This document shows positions 1 through 8,503 of a stretch of DNA of 51,443 bases, in pieces. The DNA comes from Myxococcales bacterium (GTDB taxonomy: Bacteria; Myxococcota_A; Polyangia; Polyangiales; Ga0077539): positions 1 through 51,443 of the forward strand of contig JAEUKI010000086.1 of the NCBI GenBank assembly GCA_016793325.1, written 5' to 3'. The stretch's first letter is position 1, and each line of letters begins with the position of its first letter. Below the pieces are notes generated by a model that saw only the letters and a program-made list of their open reading frames with translations, had not been told where the DNA came from and did not search any database. Both the position numbers and the translations under genes were made by a program.

Positions 1-33
1 TGGCGGAACGCCGTCGGCTGACGCCTCGAGGCA

Positions 34-261
34 ACACGGTCGACGCACGCGTCGAGGCAAGCCTCGACGCTGGCTGCTCGCCAAGAGGCGAGCAGAGCGC
101 AACCGCCTTCGGCGGCGCCAAAAGAGCGACGAAGGAGTCGACGGGGGACCGTTGCTCGCATCTCGTACGCTCCAAAGCCCTGCCGAAGGCGGCGGCGTCC
201 CTGCGAGCCCTTGGCGAGCAGCCAGCGTCGAGGCTTGCCTCGACGCGTGCGTCGACCGTGT
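34..261. repeat. Perfect 52-bp inverted repeat, arms 34-85 and 210-261
   Basis: Positions 34-85 are the exact reverse complement of 210-261, with a 124-bp spacer. Each arm carries a smaller palindrome (49-70 and 225-246) with arms GCGTCGAGGC/GCCTCGACGC around a 2-nt centre. The spacer shows no convincing gene. This could be the ends of a short non-autonomous element or a large cruciform or hairpin. No transposase is visible within the window. Read directly from the sequence; function unknown. Confidence 0.85.
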
Positions 262-467
262 CGCTCGAACGCGATGGCCGACTGCGTTGCATCGACCCGC
301 GCGTCCGGTGCGGCGATCGGCTATATTTCGCCAGTGAAATCCCAGCCCATCTGACAGATGTGACGAATGATGGGTGCTTGCTGCCGCGCCCCGCTTGGCT
401 GCTCGCTGCCGCGCCCCATCGCTGCGCCCCACAATTCAAGCCGACGCTCCCCCTGAGCGTCGCGCGA
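262..467. other. Intergenic stretch with short CTGCCGCGCCCC repeats
   Basis: No gene can be supported here. The motif CTGCCGCGCCCC occurs twice (381-392 and 406-417), with a related GCTGCGCCCC at 421-430. Motifs of the same family, in the opposite orientation (GCGCGGCAGCAAGCG), recur near 51217-51255 at the other end of the window, so this looks like a dispersed short repeat family. The stretch lies just downstream of the stop of the leftward radical SAM gene, so it may hold that gene's terminator, but no T-rich hairpin is evident. Confidence 0.4.
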
Positions 468-1769
468 TCAATAACCCATCAAGCCGCAGCAGCGGGTGCA
501 GACCGGCATGAGGCCGTCCTTGCGCACGCTCTGGCGGAACTCGACGTACTTCGGCGAGTTCCACAGCTCGACGAGAGACGTCTCTTTGACGTTGCCGACG
601 ATGTAGTCGTGGTAGTCGCGGCAGGGCGACAGGTTGCCGTTCGAGTCGAGCTCGGGGCACTGGTAGATCGAGATGCACTGGTCGTAGCCGAACGTCTCGT
701 TGTGATCCGTGTAGTACTTCTGCAGCTGCGACGGCTCGAGCAAGCGCGGCTGGATGTACACGGCGCGGCCGCCAGGGAGCGAAGCGCGGCGCTCGAGCTC
801 CTTGACCTGCTGGCTGAGCACGTTGATGTCGAACTGGTTCCACTCGCCCTCGAAGCCGCGGTGCAGGCCGGGGCGGAAGCCGAAGCGCTTCTCGAAGTCC
901 GCCTCGTGCGCGACCGACGAATCGCGGTCGATCCACCACGAGAGGTTGAAGATGAACAAGTCGACGCGGTGCTTGAAGCGCTCGTAGATGTCGACGAGGC
1001 GATCGTAGTTGGCGCGCGACACCGTCGTGATCGTCCCGATGATCGGGAGCTTCTTGCCCTTGCGCTCGCGCGCTTCGTAGAGGGCCTCGAAGCTGTCGAC
1101 GACGTCTTGAAAGTTGTCGTGCTTCACGTCGGCGCCGGGGCGCGCGTAGTTCTGGATCTCCTTCGTCGGTCCGTCCACCGAGAGCTGGATGAACGCGAGA
1201 GGAGCCTCGACGAGGCGATCGGCCCACTTCGGGATGTTGAGCCCGTTGGTGACCATCGTGGGCGCCATGCCGAGGCGCGCGCCCTCTTCGATCACGTCCG
1301 GCAAGTGCTTGTACATCGTGGGCTCGCCGCCCCAGAAGTAGAGCAGCGGCGTGTGGCCGTGCTTCTTGATGTCGCGAAGCATCTCGACGTAGCGCTCGTA
1401 GGGGACCTCTTGCTTGTAGAGGTCCGAGAGCTTGCGATCGAGGAGATAGCCGTTGTCGCCCCACTGGCAGCACGTGTGGCAACGGAGGTTGCACACGTCC
1501 GTGATGCGGAAGCTGAGCTGACGAATCTTGTTCGCGTGGCCGCTGCGAGCGTTGCGATACAAGACGTTGAAGAGCTCTTTTTCGCCCTGAAACTCGACGA
1601 AGCAGCGGATGTATTCGGGCTTCTGCAGCAAGCGCCAGCCGACCTTCAGCGCCGCGGTGAGCGGCGGCGGGCTGCTGCGGCGGTTTTCGCCGCGCTGCTT
1701 GACTTGAACCGACGCGACGTCCTCTGGTGCGCGCTTGACCAGACGCTTGATGGGAACCTGAAACTCCAT
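468..1769 (-). CDS. Radical SAM protein with SPASM-like C-terminal cysteines
   Basis: Predicted radical S-adenosylmethionine enzyme of 433 aa. The canonical CxxxCxxC cluster is seen as CNLRCHTC (Cys93, 97, 100), followed by the YFWGGEPTMY segment expected of the SAM-binding strand. The C-terminus has further cysteines (QCISIYQCPELDSNG, SPCRDY, then CTRCCG), which fits a SPASM or twitch auxiliary-cluster domain. Such proteins often modify peptides or proteins, but no precursor peptide is evident nearby, so the substrate is unknown. The ATG at 1769 is chosen; an in-frame TTG at 1790 would add 7 residues, and neither has a clear ribosome binding site. It diverges from lpdA across about 150 bp. 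Confidence 0.85.
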   Translation of the reverse strand: MEFQVPIKRLVKRAPEDVASVQVKQRGENRRSSPPPLTAALKVGWRLLQKPEYIRCFVEFQGEKELFNVLYRNARSGHANKIRQLSFRITDVCNLRCHTCCQWGDNGYLLDRKLSDLYKQEVPYERYVEMLRDIKKHGHTPLLYFWGGEPTMYKHLPDVIEEGARLGMAPTMVTNGLNIPKWADRLVEAPLAFIQLSVDGPTKEIQNYARPGADVKHDNFQDVVDSFEALYEARERKGKKLPIIGTITTVSRANYDRLVDIYERFKHRVDLFIFNLSWWIDRDSSVAHEADFEKRFGFRPGLHRGFEGEWNQFDINVLSQQVKELERRASLPGGRAVYIQPRLLEPSQLQKYYTDHNETFGYDQCISIYQCPELDSNGNLSPCRDYHDYIVGNVKETSLVELWNSPKYVEFRQSVRKDGLMPVCTRCCGLMGY

Positions 1770-1920
1770 GGGCGCGGGTTGATACTGCAATTACAAGCAG
1801 CCTTCAAGCGAGGCGCCCGCGTCGCGGCCCTGCGAAATCTGCTACGCAGCCGCGCTCGACGAATGGCGTCCTCGCCCTACGAACTGTGGTACTCCCGCAG
1901 CGCACTCGAAGGAGTAGTTC

Positions 1921-3345
1921 ATGAGCACGAAGGTTTACGACGCGATCGTGATTGGTGGTGGTCCTGGTGGATACGTGGCGGCGATCCGCCTCGGGCAGCT
2001 CAAGCAAAAGACGCTCGTCATCGAGAAAGAATCGATGGGCGGCGTGTGCCTCAACTGGGGCTGCATCCCCTCGAAAGCCCTCATCGCCGCGGCGAACTTT
2101 GTCGAAAAAGCGAAGCATGCCGACGTGATGGGCATCACGATCACGGGCGTCAGCGTCGACGCCGGCAAGCTCATGGGGTGGAAGGACGGGATCGTAAAGA
2201 AGCTCACCGGCGGCGTTCGCACGCTCTGCAAGGGCAACGGCGCGGACATCATGATGGGTGAGGCGAAGTTCGTCAGCGCAGACACCCTCGAAGTGAAGAC
2301 CGCTGAAGGCGTCGAGCGCGTTCAAGCGACCAAGGGGATCATTGTGGCGACGGGCTCGAGGCCGGTCGCGATTCCAGGGTTCGAGTTCGACGGCAAGCAA
2401 GTGATCACCGCGAAGGAGGCCGTGAGCCTCAATCCGCTGCCCAAGCGCATGGTGATCATCGGCGGCGGCATCATCGGAATGGAGCTCGGCGGGGTCTACT
2501 CGAAGCTCGGCGTCGAGATCACCGTCGTCGAGTTCATGCCCAGCGTGCTCGCGAGCATGGACGCGGACCTCGTCGCGCCGGTCACCAAGTCGATGACCAA
2601 GGCGGGCGTGAAATTCCTCACGGGCACCAAGGCCAAGAGCGCGGTGAAGCAGCCGGACGGCTCGCTCAAGGTCACCGTCGAAGCGCCCGATGGCATCAAA
2701 GAGATCGCCTGCGACGTGTGCCTCGTCGCCGTCGGAATGAAGCCCAACAGCGACGTCGTCGGCATCGAGAAGTCCGGCGTCGCGCTCGACAAGAAGGGCC
2801 ACGTCATCATCGACGAAGAGTGCCGCACCAACGTGAAGGGCGTGTACGCGATCGGCGACGTCTCGGGCGTTCCGTACCTCGCGCACAAGGCCTCGAAGGA
2901 GGGCGAAATCGCCGCTGAAGTCATCGCCGGCCACAAGGCCGCGCGCGACTGGCGCGCGATGCCCGCGGCGACCTTCACGCACCCAGAGATCGCCAACGTC
3001 GGCCTCAGCGAAAAAGAGGCGCGCGACAAGGGCCTCGACATCACGATCGGCAAGTTTCCCTTCGCCGCGAGCGGGCGCGCGATGGCCGTCAGCGAGACCG
3101 ATGGCTTCGTGAAGGTCATCGCCGAGCGCGTCGGCAAGGACAAGAAGGATCACAAGATCATCGGCGTTCACATCGTCGGGCCCGAGGCGAGCGACCTGAT
3201 CTCCGAAGCAGCCCTCGCGCTCGAGATGGACGCGTACGTCGAAGACGTCGGACTCACCGTGCACCCGCACCCGACCCTCGGCGAAGCCGTGATGGAAGCG
3301 GCGAAGCACGCCATCGGTGAAGCCGTCCACATCATGAACAAATAG
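1921..3345 (+). CDS. lpdA: Dihydrolipoyl dehydrogenase (E3)
   Basis: FAD-dependent disulfide oxidoreductase that reoxidises dihydrolipoyl groups of 2-oxoacid dehydrogenase or glycine cleavage complexes with NAD+. At 474 aa it has the usual length. Visible are the FAD-binding IGGGPGGYVAA at 11-21, the redox pair in GGVCLNWGCIPSK (Cys43 and Cys48), the NAD-binding IIGGGIIGMELG, the second FAD motif VYAIGDVSG, and the C-terminal HPHPTLGE with the catalytic His-Glu pair. An AGGAG ribosome binding site at 1909-1913 supports the ATG. No E1 or E2 genes are in the window, so it stands alone here. An imperfect long-stem hairpin follows the stop directly. Confidence 0.95.
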   Translation: MSTKVYDAIVIGGGPGGYVAAIRLGQLKQKTLVIEKESMGGVCLNWGCIPSKALIAAANFVEKAKHADVMGITITGVSVDAGKLMGWKDGIVKKLTGGVRTLCKGNGADIMMGEAKFVSADTLEVKTAEGVERVQATKGIIVATGSRPVAIPGFEFDGKQVITAKEAVSLNPLPKRMVIIGGGIIGMELGGVYSKLGVEITVVEFMPSVLASMDADLVAPVTKSMTKAGVKFLTGTKAKSAVKQPDGSLKVTVEAPDGIKEIACDVCLVAVGMKPNSDVVGIEKSGVALDKKGHVIIDEECRTNVKGVYAIGDVSGVPYLAHKASKEGEIAAEVIAGHKAARDWRAMPAATFTHPEIANVGLSEKEARDKGLDITIGKFPFAASGRAMAVSETDGFVKVIAERVGKDKKDHKIIGVHIVGPEASDLISEAALALEMDAYVEDVGLTVHPHPTLGEAVMEAAKHAIGEAVHIMNK

Positions 3346-3435
3346 TCTTCGGCCGTGGGTGGACGCATCCTGCGGCTTACGTCCTCGCTCGCTGCGGGCG
3401 CGCTCGCAGGCTGGCATCCACCGACAGCCGAAGAC
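3345..3435. terminator. Long inverted repeat between convergent genes, probable bidirectional terminator
   Basis: Positions 3345-3363 pair with 3417-3435 at 17 of 19 positions (GTCTTCGGC outer arm, GGTGGA inner arm). The left arm starts inside the lpdA stop codon. The loop of about 53 nt contains further G/C-rich self-complementarity. It sits between convergent lpdA and the leftward gene ending at 3509, so a shared terminator is the simplest reading. There is no U-tract. Confidence 0.55.
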
Positions 3436-3508
3436 CCCAATTGGGTAAGCGAGCGAGTGAGCGGGCGAGTGGGTGAGCGGGTGGGCGAACGGGCGCGCGA
3501 GTGGGGGC
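3436..3508. repeat. Degenerate GCGAGTGGGT-like short tandem repeat
   Basis: This stretch is built from imperfect copies of a roughly 8-10 nt purine-rich unit (GAGCGGGC, GAGTGGGT, GAGCGGGT, GAACGGGC). It looks like slipped-strand repeat DNA at the 3' end of the leftward operon. No coding function is seen. Confidence 0.4.
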
Positions 3509-4285
3509 TCAATCGCGGGTGATCGAGAGCGCTTCGATCAGGTGAAACACGCCTCGATCGAGCTGCCAGAGCATCTGCGCGCGCGGGACCTTCGGCGCGA
3601 GCGCGCTCGTTCGGTGGTCCTCGAGCACCGCGGTCTCGTCGGTTGTCTCCGCGTACAGGTCCGCCACGAGCGCCTCGGACGAGCGCCACGGCGACAGATC
3701 CAGCGAGAGCTCGGCGCGCGGGCGGATCGTCCCGGACAAGCGATCATGAAAAGACGCCCACGAATGTCCTTCGAGCGCCTCGACGAGCTGAGCGAGCCAG
3801 CGCTCGTACGAGCCCTCGGGAGGCGGATCGGGCAGCTGCTCGGGCGGATCGGGGCCGAGCAGCGGGAGCTGACCGAGGATGTTGCAAAAGAGCACCGATG
3901 ATTGTGTGTGCTCCTCGAGCAGCGCGCGGAGCGGCTCGATCACGAAGCGCCCCGCGCGCGGCGACAGGTGATCGCGACGATCGAACGCGAGCGACGGCGG
4001 CGCGAGCTTCGCGGCTTCGAACGCGCGCTTCACGCGGCGCGCGAAGATCCAGCGCGCGAGCGGGTCGATCTCGAGCACGGTCACGCGCTCGAAGCGCGAG
4101 AGCCACACGAGATCGAGGCAGTAGCCGCCGCTCGGGCCCACGAGCAACAGCTCGCGCTCGGGAGGGTTCCACGTCGCGAGCCAGCGCGAGACCGCTCGCG
4201 CGAAGGGCGCCCAGAGCGTCGTTCGATAGCGCCTCGCGCGAAGGTGATAGCGAAGGCCGCCGGTGGGATCGAGGCCTGCCGTCAC
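3509..4285 (-). CDS. Rossmann-fold (methyltransferase-like) protein of unknown role
   Basis: About 258 aa. The GTG at 4285 is chosen because it overlaps the TGA of the upstream TgpA-like gene as GTGA, and because codon use upstream of it in this frame is not coding-like. The segment LLLVGPSGGYCLDLVWL followed by VTVLEIDPLARW matches the glycine-rich loop and acidic end of strand 2 of class I SAM-dependent methyltransferases, but the canonical GxGxG is reduced to GPSGG and I see no clear catalytic motif. It is the last gene of the MoxR-DUF58-TgpA operon and probably translationally coupled to it. The substrate is unknown. Confidence 0.65.
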   Translation of the reverse strand: MTAGLDPTGGLRYHLRARRYRTTLWAPFARAVSRWLATWNPPERELLLVGPSGGYCLDLVWLSRFERVTVLEIDPLARWIFARRVKRAFEAAKLAPPSLAFDRRDHLSPRAGRFVIEPLRALLEEHTQSSVLFCNILGQLPLLGPDPPEQLPDPPPEGSYERWLAQLVEALEGHSWASFHDRLSGTIRPRAELSLDLSPWRSSEALVADLYAETTDETAVLEDHRTSALAPKVPRAQMLWQLDRGVFHLIEALSITRD

Positions 4286-6192
4286 GACGCGCTCCTCGCG
4301 CGGCGCGCGTCGTCGAGCGCGCGTGCGAGCGCGACCAACCGCGCTTCGAGCGGCGCGAGCGCGTCGGGGCCATCCGAGGCTCCGTATCGTTGCCGTGCGT
4401 ACGCGCGCAGCGCGGTCGCGACGTCCCTCGCGAGCGCCGACGGCAGCGCGCTCTCTGCGACGCGCGTCGCGAAGCGCTCGAGCGACTCGCCGCGCTCGCG
4501 GGCGATCGACCACGACGAGAGCGCTCGATCGAGCGCGACGAGCGACGGCGGCGGACCGTCGCGATCCTCGACGCGATCGCGGCCGAACCACGCGCGCGCG
4601 TTGCGACGCAGCACGGACACGCCGACGCCGAGCGCGAGCAGCGCCGCGGCGATCGAGAGGGGAGCCCGCGAACGCCCAGCGCTCGTGAAGTCCGCCCAAC
4701 GCCATCGAAGCGACTCGATGAAGGTCTTCCACGGAGCGACCGCGGCGCCCGAGCCGCGCTCATCCGCGCTCGGCGGCGTCGCGTCCAAGCGCACCCACCC
4801 GCGCGTTGCGTCGTAGGCCTCGACCCACGAGTGCGCGTCCCGCTCGCGCACGACGTAGTAGTCGCCCCACTCCGAGCGCTCGTGCACGCGGTAGCCAGCG
4901 ATCACTCGCGCGGGGACGTTTGCCGCACGAGCCAAGAGCGCGAGCGCCGACGCGAAGTACTCGCAGTGCCCGCGCTTGTGCGAGCGCAGAAACGCGACCA
5001 AGGGCTCGGTGTCCGGCGTCTCGGGGACGCTGAGCGAGTAGCGATACTCCCTGCGCAGTCGTCGCTCGAAGCAACGCGCTCGCTCGAGGGGCTCGCCGTC
5101 GAGGCACCCCCATTCGCGCGCGATGTTGAGCAGCATCGGCGCGAGCACGCGCGGGTACTCGGTGTCGTAGCGCCCCGGCGGATCGACATCGATCGAGCGC
5201 GGTCCCGACCGTCGAAACCAAAGGACCTTTGCATCCATAGAGCTACGGAGCACGCCGGAGGGCAGCGCTTCGAGCTCGGCGTCGGGCGACGCGAGGGCGC
5301 CCGCTTCGAGCGGCGCGAGGACCCACTGCGAGGGGCCGCTCACGCGAAGGATCTCGATTTCGCCAGCGAGCATCGGGCCCGATCGCTGCGTGACGGCGAC
5401 GCGACGGCGCGAGGCGTTGCGGCTGTACGTCCAGGTGTTGAGCCGATAGCGATCGAAGGCGACGCCGCGGAGGTAGTCCGTTGTTCCTCCGCGAACGCGC
5501 AGGACGATGGCGTCGGATTGGAGGATTCCGTCCATCGCTTGGAGGGACATGCGGTCGCCGAGCCCAGAGATGTTTTGCGCGCGCGAGTACGCGCTGACCA
5601 TGCGACGAACCGACCAACGGTGGGCGATCGGCAAGAGAGCGCCGAAGAGCGCGGTGATCGCGGCGCTGATCGCGAGGATCGCGGCGACCGGAGCGAGCCT
5701 CGGTCGAAATCGCGCCGACGGATCGCTGGCGGGGCGCCGCTCGATCGCGCGCGCCGAGAGCGAGAGCAGCATCGCGAGGGAGGCCAAGAGCGCGTAGGGA
5801 GCGCCGAGCCGAGCCTGGCCCGCGGTCGTGAGCGCGACGAAGAGCAGCGACGAATTGACGGTCCCCGCCTGTGGAAGCGCCAGCGAAAACACAGTGCGAA
5901 CGCTCGCGCCCGTGAGCGCTCCGAGCGCGACGGCGCCCGACAGCGGGTCGAGCACGCCGAGCGGAACGTCGCGATCGATCACGTTGATCGCGATGTATCC
6001 GGGCAGCGCTCCGGCCACGAGGGTCGTCGCGATCTGCGCGAACGCATCAGCCCGCGCCCCCTCGCGAAGCGCGAGGCCCGCGAGCGCGATCACCACGGGG
6101 ATCGCCGCGAGCGCAGGCTGTCTCGACGCGAGCGCGAAGAGCCCTGCGGCGACGACGATCGCGACGGCGTCTACGATCCGCGCTCGGTTCAC
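4282..6192 (-). CDS. TgpA-like membrane transglutaminase-domain protein
   Basis: 636 aa inner-membrane protein. The first 190 residues contain several hydrophobic helices (DUF3488/TgpA_N type). An extracytoplasmic transglutaminase-like core follows, with the catalytic triad Cys410 (RGHCEYFAS), His454 (RDAHSWVEAY) and Asp470 (VRLDATP). A final membrane helix lies near 515-535, with a short DUF4129-like tail. In other bacteria TgpA lies beside MoxR and DUF58 genes, as here, and acts in the cell envelope; the reaction is not firmly known. Its ATG overlaps the DUF58 stop (ATGA) and its stop overlaps the next start (GTGA). Confidence 0.85.
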   Translation of the reverse strand: MNRARIVDAVAIVVAAGLFALASRQPALAAIPVVIALAGLALREGARADAFAQIATTLVAGALPGYIAINVIDRDVPLGVLDPLSGAVALGALTGASVRTVFSLALPQAGTVNSSLLFVALTTAGQARLGAPYALLASLAMLLSLSARAIERRPASDPSARFRPRLAPVAAILAISAAITALFGALLPIAHRWSVRRMVSAYSRAQNISGLGDRMSLQAMDGILQSDAIVLRVRGGTTDYLRGVAFDRYRLNTWTYSRNASRRRVAVTQRSGPMLAGEIEILRVSGPSQWVLAPLEAGALASPDAELEALPSGVLRSSMDAKVLWFRRSGPRSIDVDPPGRYDTEYPRVLAPMLLNIAREWGCLDGEPLERARCFERRLRREYRYSLSVPETPDTEPLVAFLRSHKRGHCEYFASALALLARAANVPARVIAGYRVHERSEWGDYYVVRERDAHSWVEAYDATRGWVRLDATPPSADERGSGAAVAPWKTFIESLRWRWADFTSAGRSRAPLSIAAALLALGVGVSVLRRNARAWFGRDRVEDRDGPPPSLVALDRALSSWSIARERGESLERFATRVAESALPSALARDVATALRAYARQRYGASDGPDALAPLEARLVALARALDDARRARSAS

Positions 6193-7460
6193 AGCAGCAA
6201 CCCCTCGCCCGACAGGACGCGCTCGTGCGACAGGACGCGCGAGTTGTCCGTCTGCGACTCGGCTTCGGTCGCGGACACGATGAACGTGGCGCAGGGAATT
6301 CCCTCACGAACGAGCGCGCTCGCGACGGCGCTCTGCCAGCCTCCGCGCTCTCCTGCCACGACGAGCGCGCGCGTCCACGGCGTCTCGCGACGGGCCACGC
6401 GCGCGGCGAGCGCCTCCGGCGACTGGGCAGGGCAAGGGTCGACGCACCCGAGCAGCTCGAGGGCTTGTTCGATCGCGGCGAACCTCGGTCCGATCACGAG
6501 GTCTCGGCCCGTATCGCTGGCCACGATGAGCTCGGGAACCGCGCCGGACGCGCGGAGAAACGAGAGCATCCCTGCGACGAGCGAGAGCCTGGCGTCGAAG
6601 GCGTCGTCGTCTTCTCCCGACGGATCGAGCAGCACGCCGACGGCCGCGGTGGCCTCTTGCGCGTACTCGCGAACGACCGGCGTCCGCGTCCGCGCCCAGC
6701 TCTTGGCGTGCAGGTCGCGCGTGCGATCGCCGGGCCGATACGGCCGCGTGCCCATGAGGTCCATCGACTCGCCAGCGCGGTTGAATAGTGGTGTTCCTCC
6801 GGTGCGCACGACGCGCGGCTGCGGCATGCGCAGCGAGAGCACCGTCGCGATCTTGGGGACGACCACGAAGCGCGGCGCGCGCGACTCGATCGTGGGCCCG
6901 AGCGACAGCCCGAACGGCGCGGCGCGCGCCGCGCGAAACGGCTCGAGGTGATGCACGCCGCGCTGACGAAAGCGCGCCCTCGCTTCGCATCGAACGGCGC
7001 TGCGGGCAGGGACGTTCACCGGGGCCGGGCGCTGGTCGCTCCACTCGCCGTCCCACGGAAGAAACGGGCCGACGACCTGCGCGCGACCGAGCTCGTCGTC
7101 GCTCTCGTTGTCGATCGCGATCGAGAAGCGAAGCTCTTCGCCGAGCGTCACCCGCGGCGGGCACGCGACGGAGAGCTTCGCCGCGCGCATCGAGAGCCGC
7201 TGCGAGACGATCCACGACGCGACGAGCAGGCCGATCGCGAGCGAAAACAAGAGGTGCGCGTCGGTGCTCGAGACATCGAGCCCCGTGAGCCCCGCGAAGA
7301 GGGCGATCGCCGCGACGAGCTGCCCCTCGCGGGTCGATCGATAGTAGAGCCCTGCGAATCGTCGCGCGAACCGACCCACGCGCGAGCGACGAAAGCGCTC
7401 TCGCTCGGCCTCGGTCGACGGGATCAGGATGTGATTGAGCCTGGCGAACCGACGTCGCAT
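6189..7460 (-). CDS. DUF58 domain protein (MoxR partner, vWA-like)
   Basis: 423 aa. An N-terminal pair of hydrophobic helices (about 48-85) anchors it. The DUF58 signature follows with YRPGDRTRDLHAKSW, then a vWA-like alpha/beta region starting at AAVGVLLDPSGEDDD, where the usual MIDAS DxSxS becomes DPSGE. DUF58 proteins are the usual partners of MoxR ATPases, probably as metal-binding adaptors that help mature envelope complexes. The TGA of moxR is followed at once by a GAGGGGGG ribosome binding site and this ATG, which points to one transcript and coupled translation. Confidence 0.85.
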   Translation of the reverse strand: MRRRFARLNHILIPSTEAERERFRRSRVGRFARRFAGLYYRSTREGQLVAAIALFAGLTGLDVSSTDAHLLFSLAIGLLVASWIVSQRLSMRAAKLSVACPPRVTLGEELRFSIAIDNESDDELGRAQVVGPFLPWDGEWSDQRPAPVNVPARSAVRCEARARFRQRGVHHLEPFRAARAAPFGLSLGPTIESRAPRFVVVPKIATVLSLRMPQPRVVRTGGTPLFNRAGESMDLMGTRPYRPGDRTRDLHAKSWARTRTPVVREYAQEATAAVGVLLDPSGEDDDAFDARLSLVAGMLSFLRASGAVPELIVASDTGRDLVIGPRFAAIEQALELLGCVDPCPAQSPEALAARVARRETPWTRALVVAGERGGWQSAVASALVREGIPCATFIVSATEAESQTDNSRVLSHERVLSGEGLLL

Positions 7461-7469
7461 GGTCCCCCC

Positions 7470-8408
7470 TCACATCGGAACATCGACCGAGCGGAGCACC
7501 TCGGTCACGATCGCCTCGGCGCTCGCGCCGCCATAGCGCGCCTGCGGAGAGAGCTGAACTCTGTGCGCGATCACCGAGAGCGCGAGCGTCTGAACGTCGT
7601 CGGGGCTCACGTAGTCGCGGCCGCGGATGAACGCGAGCGCCTGTGACGCGCGAAAGAGCGCGATGGTCCCGCGCGGAGACACGCCGAGCGAGAGGTCCTT
7701 GTGCGCGCGCGTCGCCGTCACGATTCGCAGCATGTATCGCGCGACGGGCTCCTTCACGAGGACGTCGCGCACGAGCCGCTGGATCTCGAGGACCTCGTCG
7801 CTGTCCGTGATCGGCGCGAGCGTGTCGAGCGGGTCTTTGCGCTGCCTCGCCAACACGAGCGAGAGCTCGTCCTCGGGGCTGGGATAGCCGAGGCCCACGC
7901 GCAACAAGAACCGATCGAGCTGCGCCTCGGGCAGAGGAAACGTCCCCTGATGTTCACCAGGGTTTTGCGTGGCGAGCACGATGAAGGGCTTCGGGAGCGG
8001 ATAGCTCTGGCCGTCGACGGTGACCTGGCCCTCGTTCATCGCCTCGAGCAGCGCGGATTGCGTGCGCGGGGACGCGCGGTTGAGCTCGTCCGCGAGCAGC
8101 ACCTGCGAGAACACGGGCCCCTTGCGAAACGAGAAGCTCCCGTCGCGCGGGTCGAGCACGGACGAGCCGACGATGTCCGAAGGCAAGAGGTCCGGCGTGA
8201 GCTGCACGCGCACGCACTGGATGTCGCAGCAGCGCGCGAGCGCCTTGGCGAGCGTGGTTTTTCCCACGCCGGGGACGTCTTCGATGAGCACGTGCCCGCC
8301 GCCCACGAGCCCGACCATCACGCGCTCGATCACCGCGGACTTGCCCCGAATCACCGACTCGAGCGCCGCTCGAACGCGGTCGATCGTCTCGTGCGCCTTC
8401 GCCGTCAC
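7470..8408 (-). CDS. MoxR-family AAA+ ATPase
   Basis: 312 aa, normal for the family. Walker A is EDVPGVGKTTLAKA (Lys50), Walker B is VLLADELNRA, and the sensor region includes LATQNPGEHQGTFPLPEAQ and LDRFLLRV. MoxR proteins act as chaperone-like ATPases on metalloproteins or envelope complexes together with vWA/DUF58 partners. It is the first gene of the leftward operon moxR-DUF58-tgpA-Rossmann protein. The start is a GTG at 8408; there is no upstream in-frame alternative in the short gap to the divergent lipoprotein gene. Confidence 0.92.
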   Translation of the reverse strand: MTAKAHETIDRVRAALESVIRGKSAVIERVMVGLVGGGHVLIEDVPGVGKTTLAKALARCCDIQCVRVQLTPDLLPSDIVGSSVLDPRDGSFSFRKGPVFSQVLLADELNRASPRTQSALLEAMNEGQVTVDGQSYPLPKPFIVLATQNPGEHQGTFPLPEAQLDRFLLRVGLGYPSPEDELSLVLARQRKDPLDTLAPITDSDEVLEIQRLVRDVLVKEPVARYMLRIVTATRAHKDLSLGVSPRGTIALFRASQALAFIRGRDYVSPDDVQTLALSVIAHRVQLSPQARYGGASAEAIVTEVLRSVDVPM

Positions 8409-8503
8409 GCGCCGTAGGTAGCACGAATTCGCGCCGATCTTTCGCGCGGACGTTCACCGAGGGAATTGCGTCTCGCACATCGAGCGTTCGACACTCACCT
8501 CCC

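Noticed and set aside
258..2261. Long rightward open frame across the radical SAM gene
   Set aside because: It lies antisense to a clear radical SAM protein and has no recognisable motif; long antisense frames are expected at this GC content.
1804..3417. Leftward frame opposite lpdA
   Set aside because: Antisense to a textbook dihydrolipoyl dehydrogenase with a good ribosome binding site.
3643..6951. 1102-codon rightward frame opposite TgpA and DUF58
   Set aside because: Arg/Ala-rich low-complexity translation with no domain, antisense to genes with intact catalytic motifs and overlapping starts and stops.
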